Source of the DNA: Ralstonia sp. UBA689 | GTDB lineage: Bacteria; Pseudomonadota; Gammaproteobacteria; Burkholderiales; Burkholderiaceae | Length of the DNA: 64,000 bases | Assembly: GCF_002298975.1 (NCBI RefSeq) | Contig: NZ_DBMV01000005.1 | Span: 1 to 64,000 of the forward strand | Direction: 5' to 3' | Shown: positions 27,420 through 36,709 of the stretch, piece by piece | Position numbering within the stretch: position 1 is the stretch's first letter | How the letters are laid out: the number at the start of each line of letters is the position of its first letter | Position numbers and translations under genes: made by a program | The notes under the pieces: generated by a model | Told to the model about the DNA's origin: nothing | Seen by the model: the letters and a program-made list of their open reading frames with translations, nothing else | The model's database searches: none

Positions 27420-27998
27420 ATGCCGCAACGTCAACTGGCACAAGTGGGGGTCACCATGGGCATTCTGGCGTCATTGCTCGGGCTGTTCGGCTGCGATCAG
27501 CAAAAAGTTGACCAAGCTGTCGACCGCGCGGGCGATGCTGCCAAGCGGGCCTGGCAATCGGCCAAGCCGGACAACCTGCTGTTCAAGGACATCGTGGCCG
27601 GGCAGTCGACCGAGGCCGACGTGAAGGCCACCGCAGGGCAGCCGGAGATGATCTGGGAGAACGAGGATGGCACGCGGCAGCTTGAGTATCCGCGCGGGCC
27701 GGAAGGAACTTCCACCTGGATGGTGACGATCTCGCCCGATGGCCGCGTCGGCAAGATCGAGCAGGCGCTCACCGCCGAAAACTTTGGGCGCGTGCGCGTC
27801 GGGCAAACCAAGGATGACGTCCGGCGCATGCTGGGCAAGCCGACCAAGGTTGAGGCGTTTCGACTGAAGCAGGAAGAGGTTTGGGGATACAGGTGGATGG
27901 AGAGCCCGACTGAGCGGGCGTTCTTCAATGTCCACTTTGGACCGGATGGGCGGGTGACTACGACTTCTCGTAGTGATAATCGGTTGAATGGGGCTTAG
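27420..27998 (+). CDS. Lipoprotein with two BamE-like repeats
   Basis: A 192-residue predicted lipoprotein with lipobox LFGC (Cys25), then a short helix rich in Ala/Lys. Two copies of a BamE/SmpA-like unit follow. Residues 58-118 have VAGQSTEADVKATAGQP...ISPDGRV; residues 125-184 have RVGQTKDDVRRMLGKP...FGPDGRV. Both share the G-Q-T/S, D-V, G-x-P and PDGRV positions. It starts 58 bases after tamB (GAGAGGG before the ATG at 27420; an internal ATG at 27456 has GGGGG). Family and position suggest outer-membrane biogenesis. Exact function unknown. Confidence 0.8.
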   Translation: MPQRQLAQVGVTMGILASLLGLFGCDQQKVDQAVDRAGDAAKRAWQSAKPDNLLFKDIVAGQSTEADVKATAGQPEMIWENEDGTRQLEYPRGPEGTSTWMVTISPDGRVGKIEQALTAENFGRVRVGQTKDDVRRMLGKPTKVEAFRLKQEEVWGYRWMESPTERAFFNVHFGPDGRVTTTSRSDNRLNGA

Positions 27999-28040
27999 GC
28001 TGGGCTTCTGACCTGGGTTTGTTCTTGCGGTGCATCCCTT

Positions 28041-28065
28041 GTTTCGCCCCTGCCGGGGGCGAAAC
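28041..28065. terminator. Perfect hairpin between convergent genes
   Basis: A 10-bp perfect stem GTTTCGCCCC/GGGGCGAAAC (28041-28050, 28056-28065) with a five-base loop, in the gap between the lipoprotein gene and metG. It lacks a clear T-run on either strand, so it may act as a Rho-linked terminator or mRNA-end protector. Confidence 0.55.
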
Positions 28066-28101
28066 CGGGATGAACCACCAAGGCCTATCCCAGAAAAAAC
28101 A

Positions 28102-30171
28102 TCAGCGAACCCGCATCCCCGGCACCGCACCGGAATGCGGCTCAAGAATGTAGAGGCCCGGTTGAGCCTTCTCATCGGCAGCCGAAGCCGCCAGCACCAT
28201 CCCCTCCGATATCCCAAACTTCATCTTGCGCGGTGCGAGGTTGGCAACCATCACGGTCAGCTTGCCGACCAAGTCTTCCGGCGCATACGCCGACTGAATC
28301 CCCGAGAACACATTCCGCGTCTTGCCCTCGCCCACGTCCAGCGTGAGCTGCAGCAGCTTGTTCGAGCCCTCCACGCGCTGGCAGGCAACGATCTTGGCGA
28401 CACGCAGGTCGATCTTGGCGAAGTCGTCGATGGTGATGGTCTCGGCCATCGGCTCGATCGGGGCGGCGCCGTTGGCGGCGGCAACTGGTGCGTCCGTAGC
28501 GGCCTGCAGCGATTGACGGTTGGCCTCCACCAGCGCATCGACCTGCTTCTTGTCCACGCGCGTCATCAGATGCGAGTACGGCTGGATCGGCTTGGCCGAC
28601 GACAGTTGCGAGTCGATGGCACGCCAGTTTAGCGGCTCGACGTTGAGGAATGCTTCGATACGCTCGACCGTGGCCGGCAGAATCGGCTTCAGATACACGG
28701 CCAGCAGGCGGAACGCCTCCAGCGCTACCGAGCACGCGGCGTGCAGCTTGTCGCGGTTCGCCTCGTCCTTGGCCAGGTCCCACGGTTTTTCCGTGTCGAC
28801 GAAGGCGTTGACGGCGTCGGCCAGTTCCATCACGGCGCGCAGGGCCTTGCTGTATTCGCGCTTCTCATACAGATCGGCAACTTGCGGGGCGGCTTCGCGC
28901 AGTTGCACCATCAGCGGATGACCCAGCGCCGCATCATTGACTCGGCCGTCGAAACGCTTGACCAGGAAGCCCGCCGAGCGGCTGGCAATGTTCACGAACT
29001 TGCCGACCAGATCGCTGTTCACGCGGGCGATGAAGTCGTCCAGGTTCAGGTCGAGGTCTTCCATCGTCGCGTTGAGCTTGGCGGCGAAGTAGTAGCGCAG
29101 CCACTCGGGGTTCAGGCCGGTGTCGATGTAGCTCTGCGCGGTGATGAAGGTGCCGCGCGACTTGCTCATCTTGGCGCCGTCCACGGTCAGGAAGCCGTGG
29201 GCAAACACGTTGGTTGGCGTGCGGTGGCCCGCGAACTTGAGCATGGCCGGCCAGAACAGCGTGTGGAAATACAGGATGTCCTTGCCGATGAAGTGGTACT
29301 GCTCGGTCGTCGAGTGCTCGGCGATCCACGATTCGAAGTCGAGGCCGAGGCGGGCAGCCAGGTTCTTGAAGCTGGCGTAGTAGCCGACCGGTGCATCCAG
29401 CCACACATAGAAGTACTTGCCCGGTGCGCCCGGGATCTCGAAGCCGAAGTACGGTGCGTCACGCGAGATGTCCCAGTCCGACAGTTTGGCCTCGCCTTCG
29501 TCGCCGAGCCATTCGCGCATCTTGTTGGTGGCTTCGGGCTGGGCCAGGTCGGCCACCCACTCGCGCAGGAAGGTCTCGCAGCGCGGGTCGGACAGCTTGA
29601 AGAAGTAATGCTCCGACGACTTGCGCACAGGCGTCGCGCCCGACACCACGGAATACGGGTTCTTCAGATCGGTCGGCTGGTAGGTGGCGCCGCAGACTTC
29701 GCACGAATCGCCGTATTGGTCTTTCGCGCCGCACTTCGGGCACTCGCCCTTGATGAAGCGGTCCGGCAGGAACATTTCCTTGACTGGGTCATAGAACTGC
29801 TCGACTTCGCGCACGTCGATCAGGCCGGCTTCCTTGAGCTTGAGGTAGATGCTCTGGCACAGCTCCTTGTTTTCGTCGGAGTCGGTGCTGTAGTAGTTGT
29901 CGAACGAGACGAGGAAGTTGTCGAAATCGCGCTTGTGCTCTGTCCAAACGCGTTCGATGAGCTGGCGCGGGGTCAGGCCTTCCTTCTCGGCGCGCAGCAT
30001 GACGGGCGTGCCGTGCGTGTCGTCGGCGCCCACGTAGTAGGTCTCATGCCCGCGCATGCGCTGAAAGCGCACCCAGATATCGGTCTGGATGTACTCGACC
30101 AGGTGGCCGATGTGGATCGGCCCATTGGCATAGGGCAGGGCGGAAGTGACGAGGATGCGACGTTCGGACAT
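28102..30171 (-). CDS. metG: Methionyl-tRNA synthetase
   Basis: Charges tRNA-Met. The 689-residue protein has the class I HIGH motif (PIHIGHL near residue 20). The zinc-binding knuckle is [18 protein letters not shown] (about residues 142-160), and KMSKS appears in [11 protein letters not shown]. The C-terminal tRNA-binding OB-fold ([22 protein letters not shown]) is present, so it is the long dimeric form. The start at 30171 ([17 protein letters not shown]) is canonical; the 20-codon extension was rejected. Confidence 0.98.
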   Translation of the reverse strand: MSERRILVTSALPYANGPIHIGHLVEYIQTDIWVRFQRMRGHETYYVGADDTHGTPVMLRAEKEGLTPRQLIERVWTEHKRDFDNFLVSFDNYYSTDSDENKELCQSIYLKLKEAGLIDVREVEQFYDPVKEMFLPDRFIKGECPKCGAKDQYGDSCEVCGATYQPTDLKNPYSVVSGATPVRKSSEHYFFKLSDPRCETFLREWVADLAQPEATNKMREWLGDEGEAKLSDWDISRDAPYFGFEIPGAPGKYFYVWLDAPVGYYASFKNLAARLGLDFESWIAEHSTTEQYHFIGKDILYFHTLFWPAMLKFAGHRTPTNVFAHGFLTVDGAKMSKSRGTFITAQSYIDTGLNPEWLRYYFAAKLNATMEDLDLNLDDFIARVNSDLVGKFVNIASRSAGFLVKRFDGRVNDAALGHPLMVQLREAAPQVADLYEKREYSKALRAVMELADAVNAFVDTEKPWDLAKDEANRDKLHAACSVALEAFRLLAVYLKPILPATVERIEAFLNVEPLNWRAIDSQLSSAKPIQPYSHLMTRVDKKQVDALVEANRQSLQAATDAPVAAANGAAPIEPMAETITIDDFAKIDLRVAKIVACQRVEGSNKLLQLTLDVGEGKTRNVFSGIQSAYAPEDLVGKLTVMVANLAPRKMKFGISEGMVLAASAADEKAQPGLYILEPHSGAVPGMRVR

Positions 30172-30474
30172 GGGCAGGCCAGAAAAGTGCGGGCGGGCCG
30201 CGGGCAGGGCGCGGCGCGCGGAGAAACGCATATTTTAGCGCGCCCGGCGGTGGCGGGCCGGCCAAGGAGGGATCTGGGGAATCGCGGGTGTAATCGCGGG
30301 CTTGGCCCATGCGCCACGATGCCGCGCATGGTGTGGCCCCAAAAAAAGCGCCGGTCAGAGCCGGCGCAGCTTTCCACAACGGAAAAGGAGGAGAAATCAG
30401 GTACCGCCCGGGAGGTCAGCCACACATCGCGAGCCAGCAACGTACGGCAAGCGGTACCCGTTTTCTATGACTGG
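30172..30474. other. Non-coding gap between metG and the OmpA-like gene
   Basis: About 300 bases hold the metG promoter region (minus strand) and, at 30341-30375, the terminator for the upstream OmpA-like gene. No supported coding sequence is present. The stretch between the terminator and 30474 shows no recognisable RNA. Confidence 0.4.
30341..30375 (-). terminator. Terminator of the OmpA-like lipoprotein gene
   Basis: On the minus strand GCGCCGG-CTCTGA-CCGGCGC (plus 30348-30354 and 30361-30367) is followed by seven T. It lies about 110 bases past the stop at 30475, giving an unusually long 3' untranslated region. Confidence 0.88.
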
Positions 30475-31104
30475 TCACCCTTGAATTGGTTTCAAATAAA
30501 TTTCGACGCGGCGATTTTGTGCGCGGCCTGCCTCGGTGGCATTGTCGGCAACCGGCTGCGTCTGCCCACGGCCCTCGGCGGAGAGGCGGTTGCGGGCGAC
30601 GCCACGGTCGGTCAGGTAGCTCGCCACGCTCTGGGCGCGCTTCTGCGACAGGGTCATGTTGTAGTTCGGATTGCCGGTGCTGTCGGTGTGGCCGACCACG
30701 TTGGCGGCGAGTTCCGGATGTTGCGTGAGCGTCTGTGCCACGCTATCCAGCGGGCCGCGGAACGACGGCTTGATCACCGCGCTGTCGGTATCGAACGAAA
30801 CCTGGCTCGGGATATTCAGCTTGAGCGAGCCGTCGGGCTGCTCCGAAATTTGCGTGCCCGTGCCAGCGGTGTCGCCGGCCAGCTTGGACTTGATGGCGCC
30901 CCAGTTGTAGCCGACGGCCGCGCCGGTTGCCGCGCCCAGTGCGCCGCCGATGGCTGCGCCCTTGCCATTGCCGACCAGCGCACCGATGCCGGCGCCCACG
31001 GCCGCGCCAACGCCCGTGCCCACGGCAGTCTGGTTCTGCTGCTCGGTGGCGCAGCCGGCCGCCAGCAGGGCGACGAGCGATACGGAAATAAGCTTGGCTT
31101 TCAT
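30475..31104 (-). CDS. Glycine-zipper and OmpA-domain lipoprotein
   Basis: A 209-residue lipoprotein (lipobox LAAGC, Cys18). Residues about 28-75 form a glycine-zipper membrane-associating segment (GVGAAVGAGIGALVGNGKGAAIGGALGAATGAAVG). The C-terminal OmpA domain binds peptidoglycan and includes the NMTLSQKRAQSVASYL motif. The start at 31104 has a strong ribosome-binding site (TAGGAG) and the signal peptide; the frame is open 49 codons further but without support. It probably tethers outer membrane to cell wall, and is similar to YiaD-type proteins. Divergent from apbC. Confidence 0.9.
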   Translation of the reverse strand: MKAKLISVSLVALLAAGCATEQQNQTAVGTGVGAAVGAGIGALVGNGKGAAIGGALGAATGAAVGYNWGAIKSKLAGDTAGTGTQISEQPDGSLKLNIPSQVSFDTDSAVIKPSFRGPLDSVAQTLTQHPELAANVVGHTDSTGNPNYNMTLSQKRAQSVASYLTDRGVARNRLSAEGRGQTQPVADNATEAGRAQNRRVEIYLKPIQG

Positions 31105-31319
31105 GATTTCTCCTACGAAATAACGGGGTCGGTTCTTGTTTGGCTTACCGATGACCGGCGCGGCCGAGGGATATTTGGGGGGAATCGGGCGAATGTCGCG
31201 CCGGCAAAATACAATAGCAAAACAGTACATAGAGTGGCGAATGGATTGCAAAGTTCACGCAGCGCCACTGTTGGACCGTCCCCCATTCGCATTAGATGCA
31301 TAGATTTCTGGAGCCCAAG

Positions 31320-32408
31320 TTGAGCGTAACCATCGAACAGATCACCGAAGCCCTGCGCGGCGTGGTGGACCCCAATACCGAGCGCGACCTTGTGTCGTCC
31401 AAGTCGGTGCGCAACGTCCGGGTCGATGGCGGCGAGGTGTCGCTCGACGTGGAACTCGGCTACCCGGCCAAGAGCCAGTTCGAGACGATCCGCAAGCTGG
31501 TGATCGGCGCTTTGCGCCAGGTGCAAGGTGTCGAAAATGTGAGCGTGCAGGTGTCGATGAAGATCGTTGCGCACGCCGTGCAGCGCGGCGTGCACCTGCT
31601 CCCCAATGTGAAGAACATTATTGCCGTGGCTTCGGGCAAGGGCGGTGTGGGCAAGTCGACCACCGCCGTGAACCTGGCGCTGGCGCTGTCCGCCGAGGGC
31701 GCCAAGGTTGGCATTCTTGATGCCGACATCTACGGCCCGAGCCAGCCGATGATGCTGGGCATCCAGGGCCAGCCGGAGTCGGCCGACGGCAAGACGATGG
31801 AGCCGATGGAAGGCCACGGCATCCAGGCCAACTCGATCGGCTTCCTGATCGAGGCGGACAACCCGATGGTCTGGCGCGGCCCGATGGTCACGTCGGCGCT
31901 GGAGCAACTGCTCAAGCAGACCAACTGGCGCGATCTGGATTACCTCATCGTCGACATGCCGCCGGGCACGGGCGATATCCAGCTCACGCTGTCGCAGAAG
32001 GTTCCGGTGACGGGCGCGGTGATCGTCACCACGCCGCAGGACATCGCGCTGCTGGACGCCAAGAAGGGCCTAAAGATGTTCGAAAAGGTGGGCATTCCCA
32101 TCATCGGCGTGGTCGAGAACATGGCGGTGTACTGCTGCCCCAACTGCGGCCACACCGAGCACATCTTCGGCGCGGGCGGTGGCGAGAAGATGTGCGCGCA
32201 GTACGGCGTGCCGTTCCTGGGCAGCCTGCCGCTGAACCTCTCCATCCGCGAGCAGGCCGATTCGGGCCGCCCGACCGTGGTGGCGGATCCGGATGGCGCG
32301 ATTGCGGGCGTCTACAAGTCGATCGCTCGCCGCGTCGCCATTGCCGTGGCCGAGAAGGCGAAGGACATGACGAGCAAGTTCCCGTCGATCGTCGTGCAGA
32401 ACACGTAA
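31320..32408 (+). CDS. apbC: Fe-S cluster carrier ATPase ApbC/Mrp
   Basis: Cytoplasmic P-loop protein that holds and passes on [4Fe-4S] clusters. The 362 residues start with a MIP18/DUF59 domain (1-80). The ParA-like ATPase domain follows, with SGKGGVGKST at 105-114, and the bridging CxxC (CCPNCGH) lies near residue 270. The TTG at 31320 is preferred because GGAG sits six bases upstream and MSVTIEQITEALR is the usual start; an ATG eight codons earlier lacks a site. The iron-sulfur-rich formate dehydrogenase genes follow, a plausible client. Confidence 0.92.
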   Translation: MSVTIEQITEALRGVVDPNTERDLVSSKSVRNVRVDGGEVSLDVELGYPAKSQFETIRKLVIGALRQVQGVENVSVQVSMKIVAHAVQRGVHLLPNVKNIIAVASGKGGVGKSTTAVNLALALSAEGAKVGILDADIYGPSQPMMLGIQGQPESADGKTMEPMEGHGIQANSIGFLIEADNPMVWRGPMVTSALEQLLKQTNWRDLDYLIVDMPPGTGDIQLTLSQKVPVTGAVIVTTPQDIALLDAKKGLKMFEKVGIPIIGVVENMAVYCCPNCGHTEHIFGAGGGEKMCAQYGVPFLGSLPLNLSIREQADSGRPTVVADPDGAIAGVYKSIARRVAIAVAEKAKDMTSKFPSIVVQNT

Positions 32409-32423
32409 GTCGAGCGCAGCACC

Positions 32424-32954
32424 ATGGACATCGTCGAACCGTTGCAGGACGAGCGCCCCACCGAAAGACCTTCGGTGCGCGTGGCGGTGGTGCTGTGCCG
32501 TCGCCCGACAGCCAACCGCTGGCAGCCATTCCAGTGGCGGCTGGAGGCGGTGGTGCCGGACCTGGGCGAATACGGCACTGAGCCACGCTGCCTCGATCGC
32601 TCCGACGATGCGGAGCGCTGGCTCACCCCGGGCTTTACCGTCACGCTGTTCCATGACGAGGCCGAGGGCTACTACCTGAACGTGACCTCCGCCGCGCCGT
32701 GCTGGTTCGTGTTGTGGCGACTGGGCGAGGCCGGTACCGCCGATGAGGACCGGGCGATCCCGCATACCGTGTCGCTCAGCTATAACGAGGCCGGCCGCTG
32801 GCTTGATGGCGGTGAGACCGTCGAGAACGTGCCGCTGGACGCCGCCGCGCTGGAGTGGCTGCGGGCGTACGTGGCCGAGAACTATCGACCTGAGCCAAAG
32901 AAGCGGCGCCGGCCCGAGTCGTTCCTGTCGCCGGAAGACCGCGCGAAGTACTGA
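32424..32954 (+). CDS. DUF3305 domain protein (formate dehydrogenase accessory)
   Basis: A 176-residue soluble protein without signal peptide, matching DUF3305 (VRVAVVLCRRPTANRWQPFQWRLEAVVP; PCWFVLWRLGE). It starts 15 bases after apbC and is followed by DUF3306 after 12. The pair is characteristically found with respiratory formate dehydrogenase genes, as here. Molecular function unknown; a maturation role is inferred from context only. Confidence 0.82.
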   Translation: MDIVEPLQDERPTERPSVRVAVVLCRRPTANRWQPFQWRLEAVVPDLGEYGTEPRCLDRSDDAERWLTPGFTVTLFHDEAEGYYLNVTSAAPCWFVLWRLGEAGTADEDRAIPHTVSLSYNEAGRWLDGGETVENVPLDAAALEWLRAYVAENYRPEPKKRRRPESFLSPEDRAKY

Positions 32955-32966
32955 ATCGAGGCTGCC

Positions 32967-33527
32967 GTGAGCGATGAATCCTTCCTGTCGCGCTGGTCGC
33001 GCCGCAAGGCGGCCGAGCGGCGCGGCGAGCCCGAATTGGAGGCGGCACTGCCTGCTGAGGTGGCGCCTGCGCCCATCATCGCCGCACCCGAGCCAGAGGC
33101 TGTGGAGCCGGCGCCCGACGCGCCGCCGCTCACGTTGGACGATGCCGCCAAGCTGACCCCCGCCGACGACTTCACCCCCTTCATCGCGCGTGGCGTGGAC
33201 GAGGTGGTCAAGCGGGCCGCGCTCAAGAAGCTCTTTGCCGATCCGCACTTCAACGTGATGGATGGGCTCGACACGTATATCGACGATTATTCACAGCCCG
33301 ATCCGATTCCGCCTGCGATGCTGCGCGAGTTGCGTCAGGCGGCCGAATTACGGTTGTTTGAGCCGTTGGACGAGGAAACGGCGGAGCGGACGGGAGTCGA
33401 ACCGGCATCCGATGAGCCACCGATGTTGACGGGCGAAACACCTGCCGAATCGGCCGAGCAGCCATCACCCGACGCACCTGCCGAGGCAACCTCGCATGGC
33501 GACCCTAAGCCGCCGTCCGTAGAATAA
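32967..33527 (+). CDS. DUF3306 domain protein (formate dehydrogenase accessory)
   Basis: A 186-residue protein with GTG start. The opening ESFLSRWSRRKAAER is the DUF3306 hallmark; a Pro/Ala-rich linker follows (residues 25-60). The core is ALKKLFADPHFNVMDGLDTYIDDYSQPDPIPPAML (about residues 85-118). The C-terminal third is low-complexity and acidic. It pairs with DUF3305 ahead of the FeS protein. Function unknown. Confidence 0.82.
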   Translation: MSDESFLSRWSRRKAAERRGEPELEAALPAEVAPAPIIAAPEPEAVEPAPDAPPLTLDDAAKLTPADDFTPFIARGVDEVVKRAALKKLFADPHFNVMDGLDTYIDDYSQPDPIPPAMLRELRQAAELRLFEPLDEETAERTGVEPASDEPPMLTGETPAESAEQPSPDAPAEATSHGDPKPPSVE

Positions 33528-33561
33528 AAAAAGAGGACCGCGCGGCAGCGACCGGGCGGCC

Positions 33562-35778
33562 ATGTCCCCACAGCCCGCGCGACAGATGCGGGCGCATACG
33601 CACAATTCCATGCCCACGCTGGTCTGCAGTTGCAATCACACCATGCCGCTCGACGCTGATGCCGTCGATACGATAGGCGACGCCTTGCGCGCGTCCGGTG
33701 CGCCCATCGATGCGCCCAGTCAGGTGCACCACCTGCTGTGCCGGCGCGAGATCGGCGCCTTCACGCAGGCGCTGGATGGCACCGAGGACGTGATCGTCGC
33801 TTGCACGCAGGAGAAGGCGTTGTTTGCTGAAGTGGTCGCGCAGCGCGATGGCGTGACGGCGCCGATCCATTTCGTCAACATCCGCGAGACCGGGGGGTGG
33901 TCGGCCGGCACGCGGCGCCATGCCCGCGGCTTTCACGCCAAGACGGCTGCGCTGCTGGCTGTGGCCGGGCTGCCCGCACCTGACCCGGTGCCGGTGGTTG
34001 CGTACCGTTGCGCCGGCAACCTGCTGATCGTCGGCCCGGCTGAGCGCGTGATGCCGTGGGCTGAGCGCCTGGCCGATCAACTGAGCGTGACGGTGCTCGC
34101 CACCGGCCGCGACCGCGCTGCCGACCCGCTCTCGCCGCCGATGGAGCGCCGCTGGCCCGTCCACGCCGGCGAACTGACGCAGGTCAGCGGGTGGCTTGGC
34201 GCGTTCGAGGTGCAGTGGCGCAACCGCAATCCGATCGACCTGGACCGCTGCACACATTGCAATGCCTGCATTGACGTGTGCCCGGAAAAGGCGATTGACA
34301 GCCTCTACCAAATCGACCTCGATCTCTGCCGTGACCATCGCGACTGCGTGAAGGCCTGTGGCGAGGCCATGGCGATCGACTTCGGCCGCCTAGACGCGCC
34401 GCAAGCGCTCTCGGGCCAGTTCGACCTGATCTTTGACCTGAACGATGCGCCGGCCTTTGTGCAGCACCAGCCGCCGCAAGGCTACTTCCACGCCGGCACC
34501 GATGCCGGACGGCAGTTGACGGCGTCGCTGGCGCTGTTGCAATTGGTGGGCGAATTCGAGAAGCCCAAGTTCTTCCAGTACAAGGAATCGATCTGCGCAC
34601 ACGGACGCAATGGCCAAGTGGGCTGCGATGCGTGCGTGACGGTGTGCTCGGCATCGGCGATCTCGTCGCAATGGAAGGACGGGCGCGGCAGCGTGCACGT
34701 CACGCCCAATCTCTGCGTGGGCTGCGGCGCATGTACGACGGCGTGCCCGACGGGTGCCATCACCTATGCCTATCCGAGCGCGCCATATCAGGGGCGCAAG
34801 CTCAAGACGCTGTTGAACACGTACGCGTCGGCCGGCGGGCGCGATGCCGTTGTTTTGCTGCACAACGGTGAGCGCGGCCGAAAGCGGATCGAGCAGCTCG
34901 GTCGTGCCGCGCGCACGGGCAAGGCGCAGGGCGTGCCCGTGAATGTGCTGCCCGTGGAAGTGTTTCATGCGGCATCGACCGGGCTGGATCTGTGGTTGAC
35001 CGCCTTGGCCCTTGGCGCCGCACGCATCGCCATCCTGCTCACCGAGGACGATGCGCCGCAATACCGCGAGATGCTCGCCGAGCAGGTTGCCGTGGCACAG
35101 GCCGTGCTGCAGGGGCTGGGCGATCCGCTGGATGCGCCGGGCGTTGTGCTGATCGATGAGGCCGATGTGACTGCGCTCGACCTGCGCCTGAATGCCGCGG
35201 AGGTGTCCGGCCCGCTGCGTGGTTTCCGCCGTGAAATGCCGGCCGCCACTTTCGCCGTGGCCGCCGCAAAGCGCGAGACGCTCGATTTCGCGCTGGATCA
35301 TCTTGCGCGCCACGCCAAGGCTACCGAGGCCATCATTCCGCTGCCCGCCGGTGCGCCATTTGGGGCCATTGCAGTGGACCGTGAGCGCTGCACGCTGTGC
35401 ATGGCCTGCGTTGGCGCGTGTCCTTCGCAAGCGCTGCGCGATACGGCCGAGCGGCCTGTGTTGGCCATGATCGAGCGCAACTGCGTCCAATGCGGCCTGT
35501 GCGAGACCACTTGCCCCGAAGACGCCATCGCCCTGGTGCCGCGCCTGAACCTGGGCACCGCCGCGCGCCAGCCGGTCACGCTCAACGAGGCGCAGCCGTT
35601 CCACTGCATCCGCTGCGGCAAGCCGTTCGGCACCGCGCAGATGATCACCACGATGCTCGCCAAGCTGGGCGCGCACCCAGCCTTCTCCGGCGCGGCGGCG
35701 GAACGCCTCAAGATGTGCCCCGACTGTCGCGTGATCGACATGATGGAGCGCGGCGAACAACCCGGCGCTGCTCACTGA
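33562..35778 (+). CDS. Polyferredoxin-like 4Fe-4S protein of the formate dehydrogenase locus
   Basis: A 738-residue cytoplasmic protein with many 4Fe-4S motifs. CTHCNACIDVCP is near residue 230, CRDHRDCVKAC near 258, a CGRNGQVGCDACVTVC-like cluster near 345, and CVGCGACTTACP near 386. CTLCMACVGACP is near 610 and CVQCGLCETTCP near 642. A C-terminal CxxC pair (HCIRCGKPF...CPDCR) resembles a zinc ribbon. Similar proteins lie beside fdh genes in related bacteria and may carry electrons or aid assembly. The true start may be the ATG at 33610 (MPTLVCSCN), which looks more conserved; neither has a clear ribosome-binding site. Confidence 0.82.
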   Translation: MSPQPARQMRAHTHNSMPTLVCSCNHTMPLDADAVDTIGDALRASGAPIDAPSQVHHLLCRREIGAFTQALDGTEDVIVACTQEKALFAEVVAQRDGVTAPIHFVNIRETGGWSAGTRRHARGFHAKTAALLAVAGLPAPDPVPVVAYRCAGNLLIVGPAERVMPWAERLADQLSVTVLATGRDRAADPLSPPMERRWPVHAGELTQVSGWLGAFEVQWRNRNPIDLDRCTHCNACIDVCPEKAIDSLYQIDLDLCRDHRDCVKACGEAMAIDFGRLDAPQALSGQFDLIFDLNDAPAFVQHQPPQGYFHAGTDAGRQLTASLALLQLVGEFEKPKFFQYKESICAHGRNGQVGCDACVTVCSASAISSQWKDGRGSVHVTPNLCVGCGACTTACPTGAITYAYPSAPYQGRKLKTLLNTYASAGGRDAVVLLHNGERGRKRIEQLGRAARTGKAQGVPVNVLPVEVFHAASTGLDLWLTALALGAARIAILLTEDDAPQYREMLAEQVAVAQAVLQGLGDPLDAPGVVLIDEADVTALDLRLNAAEVSGPLRGFRREMPAATFAVAAAKRETLDFALDHLARHAKATEAIIPLPAGAPFGAIAVDRERCTLCMACVGACPSQALRDTAERPVLAMIERNCVQCGLCETTCPEDAIALVPRLNLGTAARQPVTLNEAQPFHCIRCGKPFGTAQMITTMLAKLGAHPAFSGAAAERLKMCPDCRVIDMMERGEQPGAAH

Positions 35779-35802
35779 TCCGCCGCTAACCGAACGAACC
35801 CC

Positions 35803-36474
35803 ATGACCGACGCCCAGCCCCTGCAATTCCAGCTCGCCGCAACGCCTGCCGACAGCGCCGAGGATCTCGCCCGCGCCGATCTGTACGGCCTGCTGGCCAC
35901 GCTGTTCTTCCGTGCGCCCGAGCCCGATTTGCTGCAGCGCATTGCCGCAGCGCCGCCGGCTCCGGCAGACGAGGAGGGGGCTCGTCCGGACGACGTCGAA
36001 GCCGCCGCCAGCAGCGCGCTCACGCAGGCCTGGCGCCGCCTGGTGGCGCGCGCCGGGCAGACGACCGCCTCCCAGGCCGACGACGAATACACCGAGCTTT
36101 TCATTGGCGTCGGCAAGCCCGAGGTGTTCCTGTATGGCTCGTACTACCAGGCGGGTTTCCTCAACGAGAAGCCGCTGGTGGTGCTGCGCGATGACTTGCA
36201 CCGCTACGGCCTGGAGCGCGCCGAGGGCGTCACCGAAACCGAAGACCACCTCGCCACGCTGTGCGAGGTCATGCGCTACCTGATTGCCGGGGACGACGCA
36301 GCCATTGGACACGTGGAAGAGCAACGCGCCTTCTTCCAGCGTCATCTGGCATCGTGGGTCGACACCGCTTGCGATGCTGTATTGCAGCATCCGCGCGCCG
36401 CGTTTTATGCCGATGTGGCCGGTTTGGCAAAAGCGTTTTTTGAAGTGGAGCGGCTCGCGCTCGAATTGGCCTGA
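35803..36474 (+). CDS. TorD/DmsD-family chaperone of formate dehydrogenase
   Basis: A 223-residue, mainly helical cytoplasmic protein of the TorD family, with ARADLYGLLATLFFRAPE at the N-terminus and DDEYTELFIGVGKPEVFLYGSYYQAGFLNEKPL in the middle (the conserved E-x2-R/L-F and P-x-Y-x-S region). Such chaperones bind the Tat signal of a molybdoenzyme until its cofactor is inserted. The gene lies just before the Tat-signal proteins of the locus, and FdhA is the obvious client. Confidence 0.88.
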   Translation: MTDAQPLQFQLAATPADSAEDLARADLYGLLATLFFRAPEPDLLQRIAAAPPAPADEEGARPDDVEAAASSALTQAWRRLVARAGQTTASQADDEYTELFIGVGKPEVFLYGSYYQAGFLNEKPLVVLRDDLHRYGLERAEGVTETEDHLATLCEVMRYLIAGDDAAIGHVEEQRAFFQRHLASWVDTACDAVLQHPRAAFYADVAGLAKAFFEVERLALELA

Positions 36475-36709
36475 CGCTGCGTCAAGTATTTGCCTAAAAA
36501 GTCAGCATTTGGTCAAGAGTGAGGCCCCGCCAGCATCACGGCGGAGTGGTTCAGCTTATGCCGATTGAAAAAATTCATCGGTAAATCGTCAGAAAACTGC
36601 TGGAGTGAGGGATATCAGGCATGGTTTTCCTGTGCCATTACTTCTAAAATGTGTCCAAAATTTCCTATTACATTCGGTCATCGGTTCGCCAAAGCCGGGG
36701 AGCATCGAC
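36475..36709 (+). promoter_or_regulatory. AT-rich leader ahead of the formate dehydrogenase structural genes
   Basis: 235 bases of clearly lower GC than the flanks, with no supported gene. Inside is TTGAA-AAAA-TTCAT (36565-36578), an inverted repeat that resembles an imperfect FNR/CRP-type site (consensus TTGAT-N4-ATCAA). A promoter for the fdh structural genes is likely here, but no -35/-10 pair is convincing. Confidence 0.4.

Noticed and set aside
34390..36390. 666-codon open frame opposite the polyferredoxin and TorD genes
   Set aside because: Antisense shadow; no ribosome-binding site or domain, and it spans two real genes.
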